Below are positions 11,378-25,200 of a DNA stretch of 64,000 nucleotides, in pieces (position 1 is the stretch's first letter; each line of letters starts with the position of its first letter). The translations under genes and the position numbers were made by a program. The stretch comes from Solen grandis (lineage: Eukaryota; Mollusca; Bivalvia; Adapedonta; Solenidae): positions 41,514,926 to 41,578,925 of the forward strand of contig CM037789.1 in assembly GCA_021229015.1 (NCBI GenBank). Direction: 5' to 3'. Below the pieces are notes generated by a model. That model saw nothing but the letters and a program-made list of their open reading frames with translations, made no database searches and was not told where the DNA came from.

Positions 11378-11599
11378 TCGCTTCCATTGTGCTCGCTCAT
11401 ACAGCGCACGTTTGGTCCGAGATAAACGTCAATACGTTGTCACTCTTCCAATTTATTTCAGTTTATTATTGGATATATTGGTTTTTCAGTAGAGGTCTCG
11501 CTGTTTAAATGTCTTCATTTTCAAGATTGTAATCGAGAAAGCGATTCGTTGGCACGTGTTTTTTTTTTCTCCAGATGTCTAGTGTTATCTATATAAGTT

Positions 11600-13700
11600 T
11601 ACTGACAGTTTGTCCCTCTTAATCGTCCAGTCAGGGTCTCTATATAGTATACTGATAGCCTGCCTGGTCCAATGAAGTTCAAAAGTAGAAAGTAGCAGCG
11701 TTCCACTCAAGTATAATTTACAGCTTTTAAATGAAATGCTTGTATTTCTTTCATTTACAGTTTGTCCTACTTAATCGTCCAATGAAATGCTTGTATTTTG
11801 TTTAAAAAAAATGACAAGCTGTAAATATGTTATCGTTTATATATTAAATTTCATGATTTTATCGCAGTCCTCCGCTTTGCGTCGCTTGCCATGCATTTTA
11901 AAATATATAGAAATAAATCATACTTCTTTTTTTTAAAAAAAATGCATACAATGGACCATGATATGGAGAAAAGTGACTGCATGGTGCCTATATGACATAA
12001 GAGCATTATGGACGGAGATTATTTTGGCAGTGATAACTTCATATATATCCGTACTCTGAATCGTACATACGGCATCATTTAAAACTGTTAATGCATTAAA
12101 CGGAGGGTCAAAGACATAGCTGTATGGCGTTCGTGACAAACTGTAGATATGTTATCGTTTATATTTTAAATCTTATTAATTTCATAAATTCCATAACATT
12201 TCAAAAATACAATCGATAACTAATACTTATCGTTTTGTTTTAAATCGGTTCTATTATGCAAGGTCAATGGGAAAAGCTATATGACGTAGGTGAAAAACCG
12301 TAGATATGTTATCGTTTATATTTCAAGTTTAATAATATGGGAGCGTCTCTCATTTAAATGATAGTTTCACCTAATGTTTTATGCAAAATATTTTTCAAAT
12401 TTAAGGCTAAGAATTATTTTTTTATTGTTTTACTGTCTTGATAGTAATCTATTTTTGGAATGCTGTCTCCGCCTTTAATGTACACTTTAGAACCACAGAT
12501 ATCGTTTTTCAAAACGACAAAATGCAAAAATAAAATCTAAGTTAGCAAACGCCCCCACAAGTCCTTTCAAAGTATAAGCTTGATAATTAACGTATTTGTC
12601 TACAGTGGTAAATAAACCCCAACACATCAGAGCTGAATAAAGTAAAGTTTATAAGGAGTGTACGTCTTATTAAATTGTTCTTTTTTATCGTTCTTTGAAG
12701 TTGGTGACAGAGGTGTGCTTAATAAGATCTTACATTAAGCTATATGAGCTATGTTATTATAGCTATATGAGCTATATGAGAGCATTTATTATCTCATTCG
12801 TCATAAAAGACGGTCTACGCAGTAATACGTTGTTTCGTATCTAATGTTGATGTTTGTTTGCTGCCTTTGTCGTTGTTGTTGTTTTTAAGGTATTCCACTA
12901 GTGATGGTAGCTTTATCTTGATTTTAATCACAAACAACCGTAATAGTTTTACAATGTTATGGAAAATCGTTAGTCATTGCTAAAATAAGCTTAAACATTA
13001 GGTTGTTCGTACCTAAACAAAACAAACACTACGCATGTTGGTTGACGTAAGATAGTTCAAGCTTTTACAGAAGTTTAATTATGCGTTATATATTTTATGT
13101 AATAAAGTTGATATACTTTACTAGGCAAAATATTAAGAACAAAATACCGAAAATAAAACAGATCTACCGATCTACCTTTACTGTTTGTAACTTTTGATAT
13201 ACACATATGTATTATGATTAGTATGAATACTCGTGAGAGCAGATTTAGTACAATCGTACAACTTTCCATACACTGTGTCTGAGTCAATTGTCAATACTTG
13301 ATAAGAATTGAATTCAGGCCTATTTTAGTTTGGACATCCAGATGTTGAATTCCGTTTCAGTACTATGGTCGACAAATCTTGATAATCGTAAACGGTCAAA
13401 AAATAAAATAAAATAAATAAATAAATAAATAAAACAAATCATTTCACATTTTGTTTTATCTGTATTTTTTCTTCAATTATTATGCAACATTGATATACAA
13501 AGGATATTAGAGATAACTGCTGGATGGGGCCAAATTATGAGAAACGAAAGTGGCAATGACAAAGAGTCAAAGCACTGAAGGCACTAAAGTTATGTATGTC
13601 TCAAGAGAAAGAGGATTTTGCAGATCTGCTGCATGATCTAGATTTATGAACTTGATCCTACTTAATCGTCCAATGAAATGCTTGTGTTTCGTTCAAAATC
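11600..13700 (+). repeat. Short dispersed repeats (ATCGTCCAATGAAATGCTTG; GATATGTTATCGTTTATAT)
   Basis: CTACTTAATCGTCCAATGAA plus ATGCTTGT occurs at 11763 and 13660, with weaker relatives near 11615. TAGATATGTTATCGTTTATA or near variants occur at about 11821, 12144 and 12300. These are copies of an unclassified AT-rich repeat. No gene was recognised between 11400 and 13900. Confidence 0.5.
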
Positions 13701-13918
13701 CGAAAAATACATTGCTTATAATGAGCCGTATAAGGTATTGACATGGATAGAAAATTATTGTAAAGGGCCTGTTACACCGTATATGTCACGGAACGTATAT
13801 ATGACATGAGTCAAAATATCGACCGAATACATCACATGAATATGTCACAATGTAATTCTTTCTTTCACATATATTACATACGTGTTACATATACGTACGT
13901 TATATAATATATACGGTT

Positions 13919-14105
13919 CAGCATGGCCTGGGGGGCCAGCCCCTCACCGCGTGGGTTCGAATTCCGGCAGGGTCATTCGGATTTTCAGCTGACTTTCGGT
14001 AGGTCGGTGGTTCTACCCGGTCTTCCTCCACCTGTAATTAGCTAGACGTCGCTGTATGACTAAAATACTGTCGCAGCGACGGTAAACTCAAGACAACATC
14101 AACAT
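13919..14105 (+). mobile_element. tRNA-SINE copy, internally deleted
   Basis: B-box region CGTGGGTTCGAATTCCGG, then TCGGTAGGTCGGTGGTTCTA, GTCTTCCTCC, AATTAGCTAGACGTCGC and GCGACGGTAAACTCAA. Same order as the full copy at 62169, with a short internal deletion after CTACCCGG. Confidence 0.8.
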
Positions 14106-15626
14106 GGCCTATGTGACTAGGCGGAGTTTGTATTCGGTTCCGAAAATAGTGAAAATCTACAAAATTCCACGAGCGATCGCCGAGTAACATAATCAGTATA
14201 AGCCTAAAATTAGCGACTGATATTGCACAAAACACGGAAAATACAGATGCGAATCTCATTCTGTCAACGGGTGCAAACATGTGTGATATGGACAAGAGAA
14301 CATTTATTACTATTGTAAACAGCAAAACATAAGTAGGAAGTGGCTTTGGAGGTAACAAATGATAATAGAAGTCGCCTCGGTGCCTTTTCTTTTGTGAACA
14401 TACATCCAAATGTTTACAAGAGTCCCGTCTTGGTCAGCTGTAAATCATGTACATCAGATAAAGCTATGGCATGACCGCGACAATTTTCCTTTGATCTCGG
14501 TGATTGATAAATCCAGATAACGTTCCGATATTAAAGTTATCACAATGCTATAACTGATCTATCAGACACTCTTTCAGCCACTTACGTCAACTAACAGAAT
14601 CACCAATACCCTGCATATATATGTACTAAGTTACCAGGTCCGTGGTAATATTTCTATGAAACTTTGTCACTTTGAAGACATTCAAAATATTTCACCGATA
14701 GTTTTTTTTTTTTTTTTTTTTTTTTTTTTCAAATTTTATCTAATTTTGAGGAGATAATCTGCATATAAGTTAACATTGAAGCCTTTGGAAAATACACATT
14801 TTCTGTGAAAATGAAAAAAAATGAACTTGATTTATGAGGAAAAACTCATGATAGAAAGATGCATTTTATGATTATGTATCAACTTTCATGAAAAAATCTA
14901 AACTTTAGGAAAATGGAGAAAGTAATTTTTTTTTGTTTTTAAGGGGAGGTAATAAACAGTTACTTGTCATAACTTGTTAATTTGCCCCTAAGATTACCAT
15001 TGTTTGACATTTTAAAAGCTCATACATATGTATTGTTAAGTTTTTATATATGCATGACTTTAATGAAATTGATCGCTATTAGGGCTGGGAGACCTTAATG
15101 GTTGGTGCGTCAGCCTTGGGAACACGTCCGTGAGGTTTTATGTCCGATCGCCAGCAGTGATACACCGATGTCGGTAAAATCACAGGGACTCGAAGTTGAA
15201 TGAGGCGAATCATATCGTATATACATGTTAAAGTATTATATGCCGGTCTGTCCAAAGCATCTATTGCTCAACAACTAACTTCATTGCCAAATCATGCGAC
15301 TCTGGTGCCGGATATATGAATGTTGTGCTGTTGAAAGCAGCCTTTGTCTATTTTAAAATCATATTACGGTTGCATAAAGGGGGCATGGAAAATTTTATAA
15401 ATATAAATAACAAATACGTTCGCACGCGATAACCACGGCACGCAGTAGCTTCCTAGCCAAAATTATTAATGACGTTTTAAAAAAAAACACAAGTTAATAA
15501 TATGAACAATCTCTATTTTAGAGGATTTTTTTTTTGGCAAAGCCATTCTACCATATGGCCCTCATAACTAGAATCTTTCAAATTTTCAGGAAATGCAGTC
15601 GAAAATCTTCTCAGCATGATCACTTT

Positions 15627-15707
15627 CAATCTGACTAAAGTACAGATCTTCCTACACCATGTCCTTATATAGCGTAGCGTATATAGGAGATGACTTTAGT
15701 CAGATTG
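15627..15707. mobile_element. Small hairpin element, TIR CAATCTGACTAAAGT
   Basis: Left arm 15627-15641 and right arm 15693-15707 are perfect inverted copies. The loop contains a second short inverted stretch (ATATAGCG/CGTATAT). Shares its terminus with the element at 1845-1895. Confidence 0.65.
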
Positions 15708-16803
15708 GGTCACTTTGTCTCGATTAGTGCCACTGTAGCTTCTACTTTAACACCAAATTAAGCGCTGTTACAACCAGAATTGCAATAATACTGAAATTTG
15801 CACGGTTGACGATTGATAGTTTATGGTTAGGAAATGATAGTATCATCAGACCTTCGGTTATAAATTATGTAAACAAAAAAGTAGTTCCGAACCGTTTATT
15901 ATTGTTGATCTTTCAATTCGATAGAGAGGTAACTCAGTGGGTATGCAGCACGGCGAAAATATGTTACTTTTTTGACAAACACCGCGTGGGTTCGAATCCT
16001 ATTGCTTCACAACCCTCCACAAACATGCTTTTTCTAAACACTTTTATCTAGGTTACTTTCTTTTTAAATGTTTTACTAATCCCTATTGCTGACGATGTAT
16101 TAGTTAAATAGGAACATTTTCCTCGGGATCTTATCCATTCCAACCTGTTAAAAACCATGTTCTGACGTTTTCTCTTTATGTCAGACGTATTTGAAATAAA
16201 TCACTCAAATTTGAATACCATTATAGAGCTTTTTTTAGGTTAGCCTGTAAATAACAACACGCACAACACGCAGAAACCGTACTAGTATAATTTGAATACG
16301 CGTGCCATTTCTGACCTTGGAATATACATGTACATGAAAAACAAACAAAGATATACCATGACAAAATATTGGCACAAGCCGGGTTCGAACTAGCAACACT
16401 ACGTTTGAAACGTCTAGCGTCAATCAAAAGGCTACGGAAATTGATATATGTTAGTCATGCTGGATTATCTATTTAATACATATTCTATTAAAAATGATTA
16501 TAATTGAACAAAAGGCTAGAAGTCTATGTGAGTTCACTCTTTTTTACAGACCATGCATATAAGGTATAATTTACAAATTAAAAAGTATTGCATGCATATG
16601 ACAATAGATATATACTATCAGATAAAAAAAAATCTGACAAAATTTTCAGATATCTTTTTGAACATTCGATTGAAATAATTCCTGTACATACATTATTATT
16701 CTTCAGTTTCTTGGCAGGGTCATGCACCTTGATCTTCATCTTTTGTTTGACTATCATAAATGATGATGCATTTTTCATGGCCTTCCCATGCATGTGTTAA
16801 GGT

Positions 16804-16951
16804 AAAATACCTGTAATGGTTCCGCTACATTTCGGACAACTTAACATCTACCAAGATAACCAAGGTACCCTAATCAAACATATGGACACCTTGACTATCT
16901 CCGTGAAAGGTCATGAGGTCCAAAATGTAGCGGAACCATTACAGGTATCTT
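16804..16951 (+). mobile_element. MITE with about 30-bp TIRs (ATACCTGTAATGGTTCCGCT)
   Basis: The left terminus begins ATACCTGTAATGGTTCCGCT and continues ACATTT. The right terminus is its reverse complement, ending AATGGTTCCGCT-type sequence on the minus strand. Total length is about 148 bp with no coding capacity. A diverged, oppositely oriented relative lies at 8269-8405. No clear target-site duplication was seen. Confidence 0.75.
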
Positions 16952-18064
16952 ATCTGAAGTTTTGGTCCTACTCTGAAACCGGCGAAAGGGATTAGTATAA
17001 ATTGTAAGAACTTGTTTTCCAATCCCTATCGTAAAAACTGAACACGATTTGTGCCATTCATAATGGAAATAATGCATTAAAACCAAGGTTAGGGGTTATG
17101 TATAATGGCTGGAATAAGTTATAAATATTATAAACTATTTCTTGAACATACTTGGTAAGAAACGAGTATTTCAATGACCGATTCAAAATAGCGCCATCTC
17201 TTGTTTAAGGAAAATAGATAATGATAATTATAACAGAAATAAGTTTGATATAACCGTTATTATTACATTAAAATTTTATAAATATTATTTTTTAAATAGA
17301 TAAAAAAAAATTATTAAATTTTTTAATGCAAAGCGTAGTTTGCCTGTATGTTTTGTGTTATATTTCTTTTAAAAGTTATTAAATCTATTACATATAGTAT
17401 TGAGAAAAAAACACGAAAGTTTTTTTAATTTTTTTTAAAAAAAAAAACAAGCAATTAAACAGAAAATATTTGTCATTTAAATGTTAAGATTCCCATAAAT
17501 TATTGGTCGGTTTTAAAGCGAAAACTAGATCTAGGGAAAAATAAAGAGATGATGAATTGAACATCTCCAATCTCCCATTTCTTGACATTTCTTTTTTTAA
17601 ATACAATATATCTGGGATAATCTGTTTTCAGTTTGTAGTCAATTATGTTCTCTCTCAGCGGGATTGATTGATGGATGATGTTCCAGAATCTTGAAAGATT
17701 TAAAGATATAGTTTTGCTGAAAGTATCATAAAAAAAAATAAAAAAAATAAAATAATAAAATCCACCAAGTCTACTCGGAGATCGTGTTAAATTTAGAAAA
17801 ATGTACTCCCTGTGGCCTTCCTGTTAAATAACAGTCTATATATTAAACAACAACAACAAAAATAAAAAATTTACTATTGTTTGTCTAATATATCACACTT
17901 TCGATTTATTTTTTTCACTTTTAATACCTACAAATTGTATAATATTATTGTTAAGAAGAACATATGGAAGACTAGCATTGCCATATATATTATCCTCTAG
18001 AGTCCCAGATTTACCCTAAGCCTCTTCCAAGACGACGTTTAACCATGTTTGGCGCGCATGATAA

Positions 18065-18072
18065 TGACGTCA
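18065..18072. promoter_or_regulatory. Consensus CRE (TGACGTCA) upstream of the RING-CH gene
   Basis: Perfect palindromic CREB/ATF site 65 bases before the proposed start ATG, in a locally CpG-richer stretch (GGCGCGC, TTCGCGCGATG). Position suggests a promoter element. Function is inferred. Confidence 0.45.
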
Positions 18073-18136
18073 TTTGCGTTTAAAATATTCGTTGATTTCG
18101 CGCGATGTACTTTGTTGATGTTCCAGTCAAAAATCT

Positions 18137-21100
18137 ATGAAAGGATGCCTATTCGTTGAAATGTGCAGCCGACATGGATGGACGGACATCGAAGGATCTC
18201 CAGTAGACCCTCAAACAGAATCGGTATGCTGTTTAATATCTAAACGTTTAGCGTACTGTTTTTCCCCTTTCATTGAACTTACTTATTGATCAAACATGAT
18301 AATACTACGAATAATCCATATTAAATACAAAATTGCTAAATGCTCATTGAGTAAGCTAATTGGTATTTTTTTCATTTATGAAAGATTTTAAGTGAATAAG
18401 AATGGGAAAATGTGATAATAAGTTAGCACATACAAAACGTACAAAGAGAGAGATAGAGAGAGAGCAATAATGATTTGGACAAGCAAGCTCAATATTTTAT
18501 ACGCAGACTTCGGAATCATATGTACATGTTAGCTTTATATATCAATCACAAGATTACTAACAGTAACTTTTGTAACGTCGTTTGGATTGTTCAATAAAGG
18601 AGTAGGCGAGAGAAAATATCAAGAGCCACGTTTAAACAGAAAAGATGTCAAGAGATAATAAACACAGAATATAATAAAACTGTCTTATAATTTGTAAGCC
18701 GGCTGTTTATAGACAGTCAAAGAATGTGTGTTTAAAGAAAGTTTTCTTAATTATGTGTAGAGTTATCTGCAAAAATTGCATTTAATTATTTCATGTTAAA
18801 CGATTGTTTGATCATTATTATTCATAACTCTTCTTTTTCATAGCAAGTTGCCACTCAACCAGCTAGACTCTAAAAATAAGACAGCTAGACAGTACATTTG
18901 TTTACATAAACTTTGCAGATTCTTGAAATATATACATACATATAGTTATTCAAGTATATTCAAGTATATCATGCAATGGATTATTATCTACCATGAATTT
19001 TTGTGGTTTAAAACAAATGTTATATATAAATTGGAATTGAAAAAAAAAAAAGGAAAGAAAACACTATTTGACGACTGCATTAACTGTCAAGCTGAACTTT
19101 AAACATATGCAGGTATCTTACTTGATCTCTGTTCACATTTGTGTTTGGTCGGGTTCTCCTCGCCTGCATTAGAATCTATGTGGTATTTCAGGCCCATGGC
19201 ACTTTCTCAGTTTCCGCCAAATAACCGTGTTGAGTTGCCGCACTTAAGGTTTATGCCCTGTAGTTCACTTCCGGTTTAGGTATATGATCCATTATAACCA
19301 TCAAAGCCATGCATATAACAAAAGTTTCAAAAAGCTGCAAACGCTGCTTTGATTTGATATATTTGATATGAGGTTATAAACTTAGCACGTGTGAGTTGTT
19401 CACAAAAATAGAAACTCTTAATCCAGAGTTTGGCATATATGATGATCATTTTGTAATATCCTTTCAGCTGATAAACTTGTCATGACATTCTAGTTACAAG
19501 AAAAATACTCTATAAAAATATGTTTTATTTGTATAAATATTTTTTTCAAGATTGCTTTGTCATGTGTATTTTATGTTTTATAACTGATATGCACCTTGTT
19601 TAGAGCTGTATATTTTATGGATAATTTTTCCCTACATTTTGACAGTGCCTTATAACTCATATAAAGCAGTTTTGTGCACACTTTTATTACTTTTACCATA
19701 TTTTATTAATGTGAACATGTAATCTCATGTAAAAAGTGATCTTTTCTATTCTAAAAAGATAGCTGTTTTTGACTGTCTAAAAGTAATTACAGTTATATTC
19801 CCTATTCCGCGTTTCCCCTCACCATAAAATGCTGTACATAGCAAATAGATATTGGCTTTTCAAGAAAATAGTGCGGAATCGGTTAGTCAATTTCTCTCGG
19901 TGTATTAACCACATGTTTTGAGTTCAGGCGCATATATTTCTCGGGGTGATATAATTGCTATCACCTGTGGTTAAGTACACAACAAAAAACAAAGATAACC
20001 GTGAATGGTTTGATTGATTCTTACATATATATCTGCAAGTGATTTGTCCCTTGAACCGCTTTACTCTGTTTGCCGATGTTCATATCCATACCGGTTGTTA
20101 CAAATTGTGTCTTGATTTACTTCAGAGTTAATGGTTAACAATATCTGGCTGAAAACAATGGCAATCCAGTTTCTAATTATCTGCTTTTCATGACTGGCCA
20201 TACAATTCTCGGATGAAGCGCACCTAGGTCGTGAGGAACGGATGCTCTGTATAACTTCTTGATTTTTTTTTTCTTCTAACATAAAAATCAGATCCAATTA
20301 TTCTTTATATACATCTCGATGGAAGAAAAATATTATCGTTGGAGGGAAATTGCTATCATCAAAATAAAATCATTGGAAAGTTTGTTGTTGTTTTTTTCCA
20401 TTTATATCCATAGGTGTAAGAAAGGACTAGCAGGATCACAAAATGACCTATTTCTTAGCCAGTAGGGTCAGTAACTGCTTGCTCACGCCTTGTCATATTG
20501 ACAGCGTCGTCTAATCTTAAAGAGTTTTCTTCCAATGTAGCTCAATTCGTTTAATATCACTCTTTGATTTAGTGAGCTGTATATGAGAAAAACATATGCA
20601 AAGTCGAATACAGCTCGCATACGCTTTGTCAGTATATATATATCAAACTTAAGAACCATTTTATACATATATGTATCATCTTTAAAAGCGATTTTGACTT
20701 GACTTGACGAAACTGTTGCCCAGGTAAGCAAAATGGTCAGCCAGCATTCTATGGTCAGCCGATGGCAACCTGCTTAGTCCAACAGCATGGTACATGTACT
20801 CGATTTTGAATGGACAGCCAGTATTCAATCTTGCTGTTCAACTAAATTGCTAATGGCATGCTTGACAGACCTATTTGTTGTACATGCGATGTATTTCGTC
20901 GCCGCGTGTTTGTATAAACAATGAGTGAAATTTAAATGAACTCCTATCTTTCATCAGGTAACTCGGGAGCTGGCCCCGCGTTCTCGAAAATAAAAATGGT
21001 TCTTAAGTTTGATTTTCATACTTATATTCAAACTATGCCCATTAGTTTCAGTAGGAATTGGAGTATGATACTCTAATCTGAGCCTGAGATAGTACTTAAG

Positions 21101-22228
21101 TATTTTCGAGAACACGGGGCATGTAGAGGTATCCCGAATACAGCTCCTCATTTAGTACGAGAGCTCTATTCGGCGAATAGAGCGAGTCGGGGAGCTGTAT
21201 TATAGAACGTTTTCAAATAAGTGTATTATTTGATCTATATGGTGTGACACACAGCGAATGTCGTTTGTAAACATATTCAAAATCCGTTTTAACACCATAA
21301 ATATTCTTACGAACGTATCAAATACCATTTATTCAAAATTTTATCAGATTTTCTGTCTCATCTACTTTGCCCCATTATTATTATATATATGAACCACTAA
21401 TGGAGCCGGCACTCTACTTAGGGTACCCTCGTTTCAGACCCAATTAGTGCATTTTTGTCGTTTTTTTTTACCAATCTACATTTTTCGGGGTCAGCATATA
21501 TGTATTTCTAAATAAAGGAAACGATAAGATGTTATTGTAGATTTGAAGAGATTTGTTGATTCATATTTTAGAATCTTGAGAGTGTGTACAGACTGAAGTA
21601 TGGTTAGTACTATAAACATTGATTAATAATATAATAATTAAAGTGATAATCTGATCGCAGACAGATGGAACATTTTCCCGTACTTCGTGTCCAGACACTG
21701 ACGTTGACGTCAGCGACACTCCCCTAGTGCTGCTGGCAGACGACACTCCACAACAGACAGCAGACGACACTAGCGCACGTGCGGATGCAGACGACTGTGA
21801 CGGGGAAAGGGTGCTGTGCTCCTCAAGTTCCACGTCTGTCTGTCGTATATGCCAGGAAACTAGGACAGCGGCAGGTGACTGACATTGCGATATCAATAAA
21901 ATATTTTAGAATAAACTAGAGCGGTTTCGGGTATTCCTGGATACCTACAGCTTAGTGAAGATAAAAGTTCAAAGTTTTGAGAAAATGAAATTGTTTTTAT
22001 TTAAATTATATGTTTATATCCTTCTTAAGTTGTTTTATGTTTTGATTGTAGGTGCTGGTTTTCATGTTTTTGTAAAAGGCCGGGAAAATGTGTATCAAAA
22101 TATATGTATATAAAATATGTATCTAATATTCAAGTTTAAATATTTTGCAATAGTTTGCAATATTGTTTTTTTTATATTTTTTTTACATTTATCTAGTTAC
22201 GATTATGTTATATTCAATACATATAGAT

Positions 22229-22262
<34 letters not shown>

Positions 22263-25200
22263 TGTATATATACATACAGAGAAAGGGTGGGGGGAGAGAT
22301 CATCATAATCTCATGTACGTTTATATTTGTCATATAGACCTATTTACTTCCTATGTCAGACAATACTTAGTATTACGTATATCAACGAAAATAATTCTCC
22401 TTTTATTATCATCTGCTATCTGTCTGTTATATTTTGTTTTCATATTTCTTTTATGCTGAACATATATATCATTTGCACAGGTATCCAGTAGACCCGACAT
22501 ACCAAATTTTCAGTCGGCTATTTCGGATTTTTTTGTATATCAGTATCATTTACTCGTGGTAGAAAATATCAATTCTAACCACACAATGTAACAGGACGTA
22601 GTTTAATATACATACCTTTCGAATAGATTTATTTCTCCCCAAGGTTTAAATGTACACGGTTTGTAAATATCAAAATACGGAAAGGGGGATTCAATTTAAA
22701 TGGGCATGCACTTAAGATATGAATATCTTTGCAATTAAGGGATGAAATGCAGCAGTATCCGAGAATAGCCGATATCTGGAAATAAAAAAGCACGTAAACA
22801 AATACCTACAAAGGCAATAAATAAGGGTTATACCACTTCATTTCGATTTTACTACATATATAATGCATTTAGTTATTGAATAAAGCAAAGACTGATGATA
22901 GTATTGCACAAATGAACATTCTCACTACCACTATTTCTCGCATCATTCATCATCATCATCATCTCAGCAGTTGTCTGCTGCTTCTCCCTACTGGTGGTAT
23001 TGATAATGCTTCTGTTTCAACTCTTATGAAACTCGTCTACTACAAACAATGCACCATACACCTACTCTTATCCACTAATTAACCACTACTTTTTGTCGCA
23101 TGCCGCAGACGAAGCCCTGGACACGTGCCACTGTCTGTGTAAGGGTCACCTTGCCAACGTCCATCGAAGCTGCCTGCTGGAATGGATCCACTACCGGGGT
23201 TCAAACCGCTGCGAGATCTGTAACGGCACCTTCCATGGAATGCCCACCCCGGTCCGCCTGGGCGTCAACCAAGTGGACGTAAGTAGCTTACATTTCTCCT
23301 GCCCTCTCCCGCTACCACACTATAACTGAGCAACCATGATAGAAATCAGACCAGTCTGCGAGTACTTCTTATGTTATATTCTGTAATATCAATAGGCTTG
23401 TGTACCCATATATTAAAGGAAACAAGTACTTAATTTGTAAGCGTAATGAAATGTACTCTTAAAATGTATGTACTCGTATGTATACAAATACACGTACTTT
23501 AATCATATCATTGTTTATGACAATTTTCATGCATTGTGTCCAATGTTACATCTAAAATGGGGAAAATGTGTCGGCATCCACTTATATTGTCCGCTGACAA
23601 ACGGAAACGATCTATACCAAACTTGGTAAAATGTGTATTGGTAGTTTGGAAAGCAGTCACTCCAGAGTTACGGTCCTTGATTTAATGGGGAAAAATGCAA
23701 AATTAACAGCGTCGTTTGGCAGCATAGTAAGGCTCAATAGGTCTTAAAGGGGATGCAATTGCAATATTAAAAAGGAATAGATTGATACCAATACTTTTTT
23801 TTTTTTACAAATACTGACTAAAGTTTAAAGATAACATATAAGAAACTTGTCATATTTTAATTTACCGGTAAAACCATTGGATAATCTATAGCTGATTTAA
23901 ATACTCAAGCATGAGGGTAACGAAATAACTCAATGGTCGCGATTGCACCTCAAAATCAAATATGTGACCTTGAGGGCGGCTTAAGTCTCATTAAAGTACA
24001 CATATATACACATAAGTAGGAGTGTATGTAATATTCATGAATAAGTAATATAACATTTTTTTATGGAAGTATCGATGAATTGTAGCATGTGTGGTTAATT
24101 ATATATGTTTACTTCTACCTTAAAAAAGAATGTTTAGAAAGTTGAACATGTTTTTTTTCCCACACACCAAACACTTTGTACAAAAAGAACATCTAAGTTA
24201 ATGTTTTCTGACTTTTCTTTTTATAGAATATGTTTCCATAATTTTGTGGCACTAATAAAATAAAAAGGAAATAAATAGATAAAATCTAAAAAAAAATCAT
24301 AAATCTGTTTTGATATATAATAACCAAAAATGGAGTATATAATCCATAAGTATGTATAGCCAATCTAAGTGTTAAACGCACTGCTAGCGTAACAGTATCA
24401 TACGGATAGGTTCACGGGTACGCGTTGTAGAATCATGCTGCGACAACCAACTTTTACCGTCGAGCACGTGAAACCTGTGCTTGTATGTTTCAGAGTAACA
24501 CGATGATTCCATCGCCACCTGAATTCCGATACTATCAGGTGAGGTCATTCTATCAAAACATTTTTCCCCTAAACAATCAAATATTAAGTGAATTAACTAT
24601 AGGACGGTAAACACGTTTTCTCTCTTATCAACATGGCACTGGCATGCTGCTTGCCTTTGTTTCAAAACTGTCTCTCTGTATACTAATTACGAGACACCCA
24701 CACTAGGTCATTTTAAGATGTCTAACTTTGATATTAATCATATAATTAATGACTAGATTTACAAGCTTGGCATTATATTTAATTATTAATATTCAAAATA
24801 ACACCATGTCGCAGACTAAACACCATAATACGTTTCCCACAGCATTCCTTATTAATTCATTAACATTTATAAATTGGCCAGTTGTTTTAGTTGGATGAAG
24901 GTTCGCCTCTGAGCGATTAAAAATCTTGTATCCATTTACACGCACTGTTTGTTATCTATCTTCATTACCAACATTAATAAGCCATATTACCAATATTAAT
25001 AAGCCAAAGTTGTTATCATATTACATGCGTCGATCTAAAGAGAGGGAAGCTGCCCCTCTTTCCAATCCTTGATCCAAGATTTTCTGTTTAGTCACTTGTC
25101 CATGATACTAGGACAATAATAAGAATAATAATAAGAAGAAATTCATTGCTCTGAATTTAGTGTCTTACTTGTCAGACTTCCGCCCCAACACTTTGACTTA

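Larger units (their letters stand above)
14110..18060. other. Intergenic DNA with repeat relics
   Basis: No supported gene. Contains a poly-T run (14701-14729), tRNA-like B-box relics near 15985-16000 (plus) and 16380 (minus), and the hairpin elements listed separately. The remainder is AT-rich and unremarkable. Confidence 0.45.
18224..21660 (+). other. Intron 1 of the RING-CH ligase gene
   Basis: 3.4 kb, AT-rich, with a hairpin MITE and a nested hairpin near 20973-21201. No other exon was recognised. Confidence 0.5.

Noticed and set aside
14038..14409. 123-codon minus-strand frame with a hydrophobic segment
   Set aside because: Its C-terminal part is the SINE copy read backwards. No domain, splice signals or conserved motif in the remainder.
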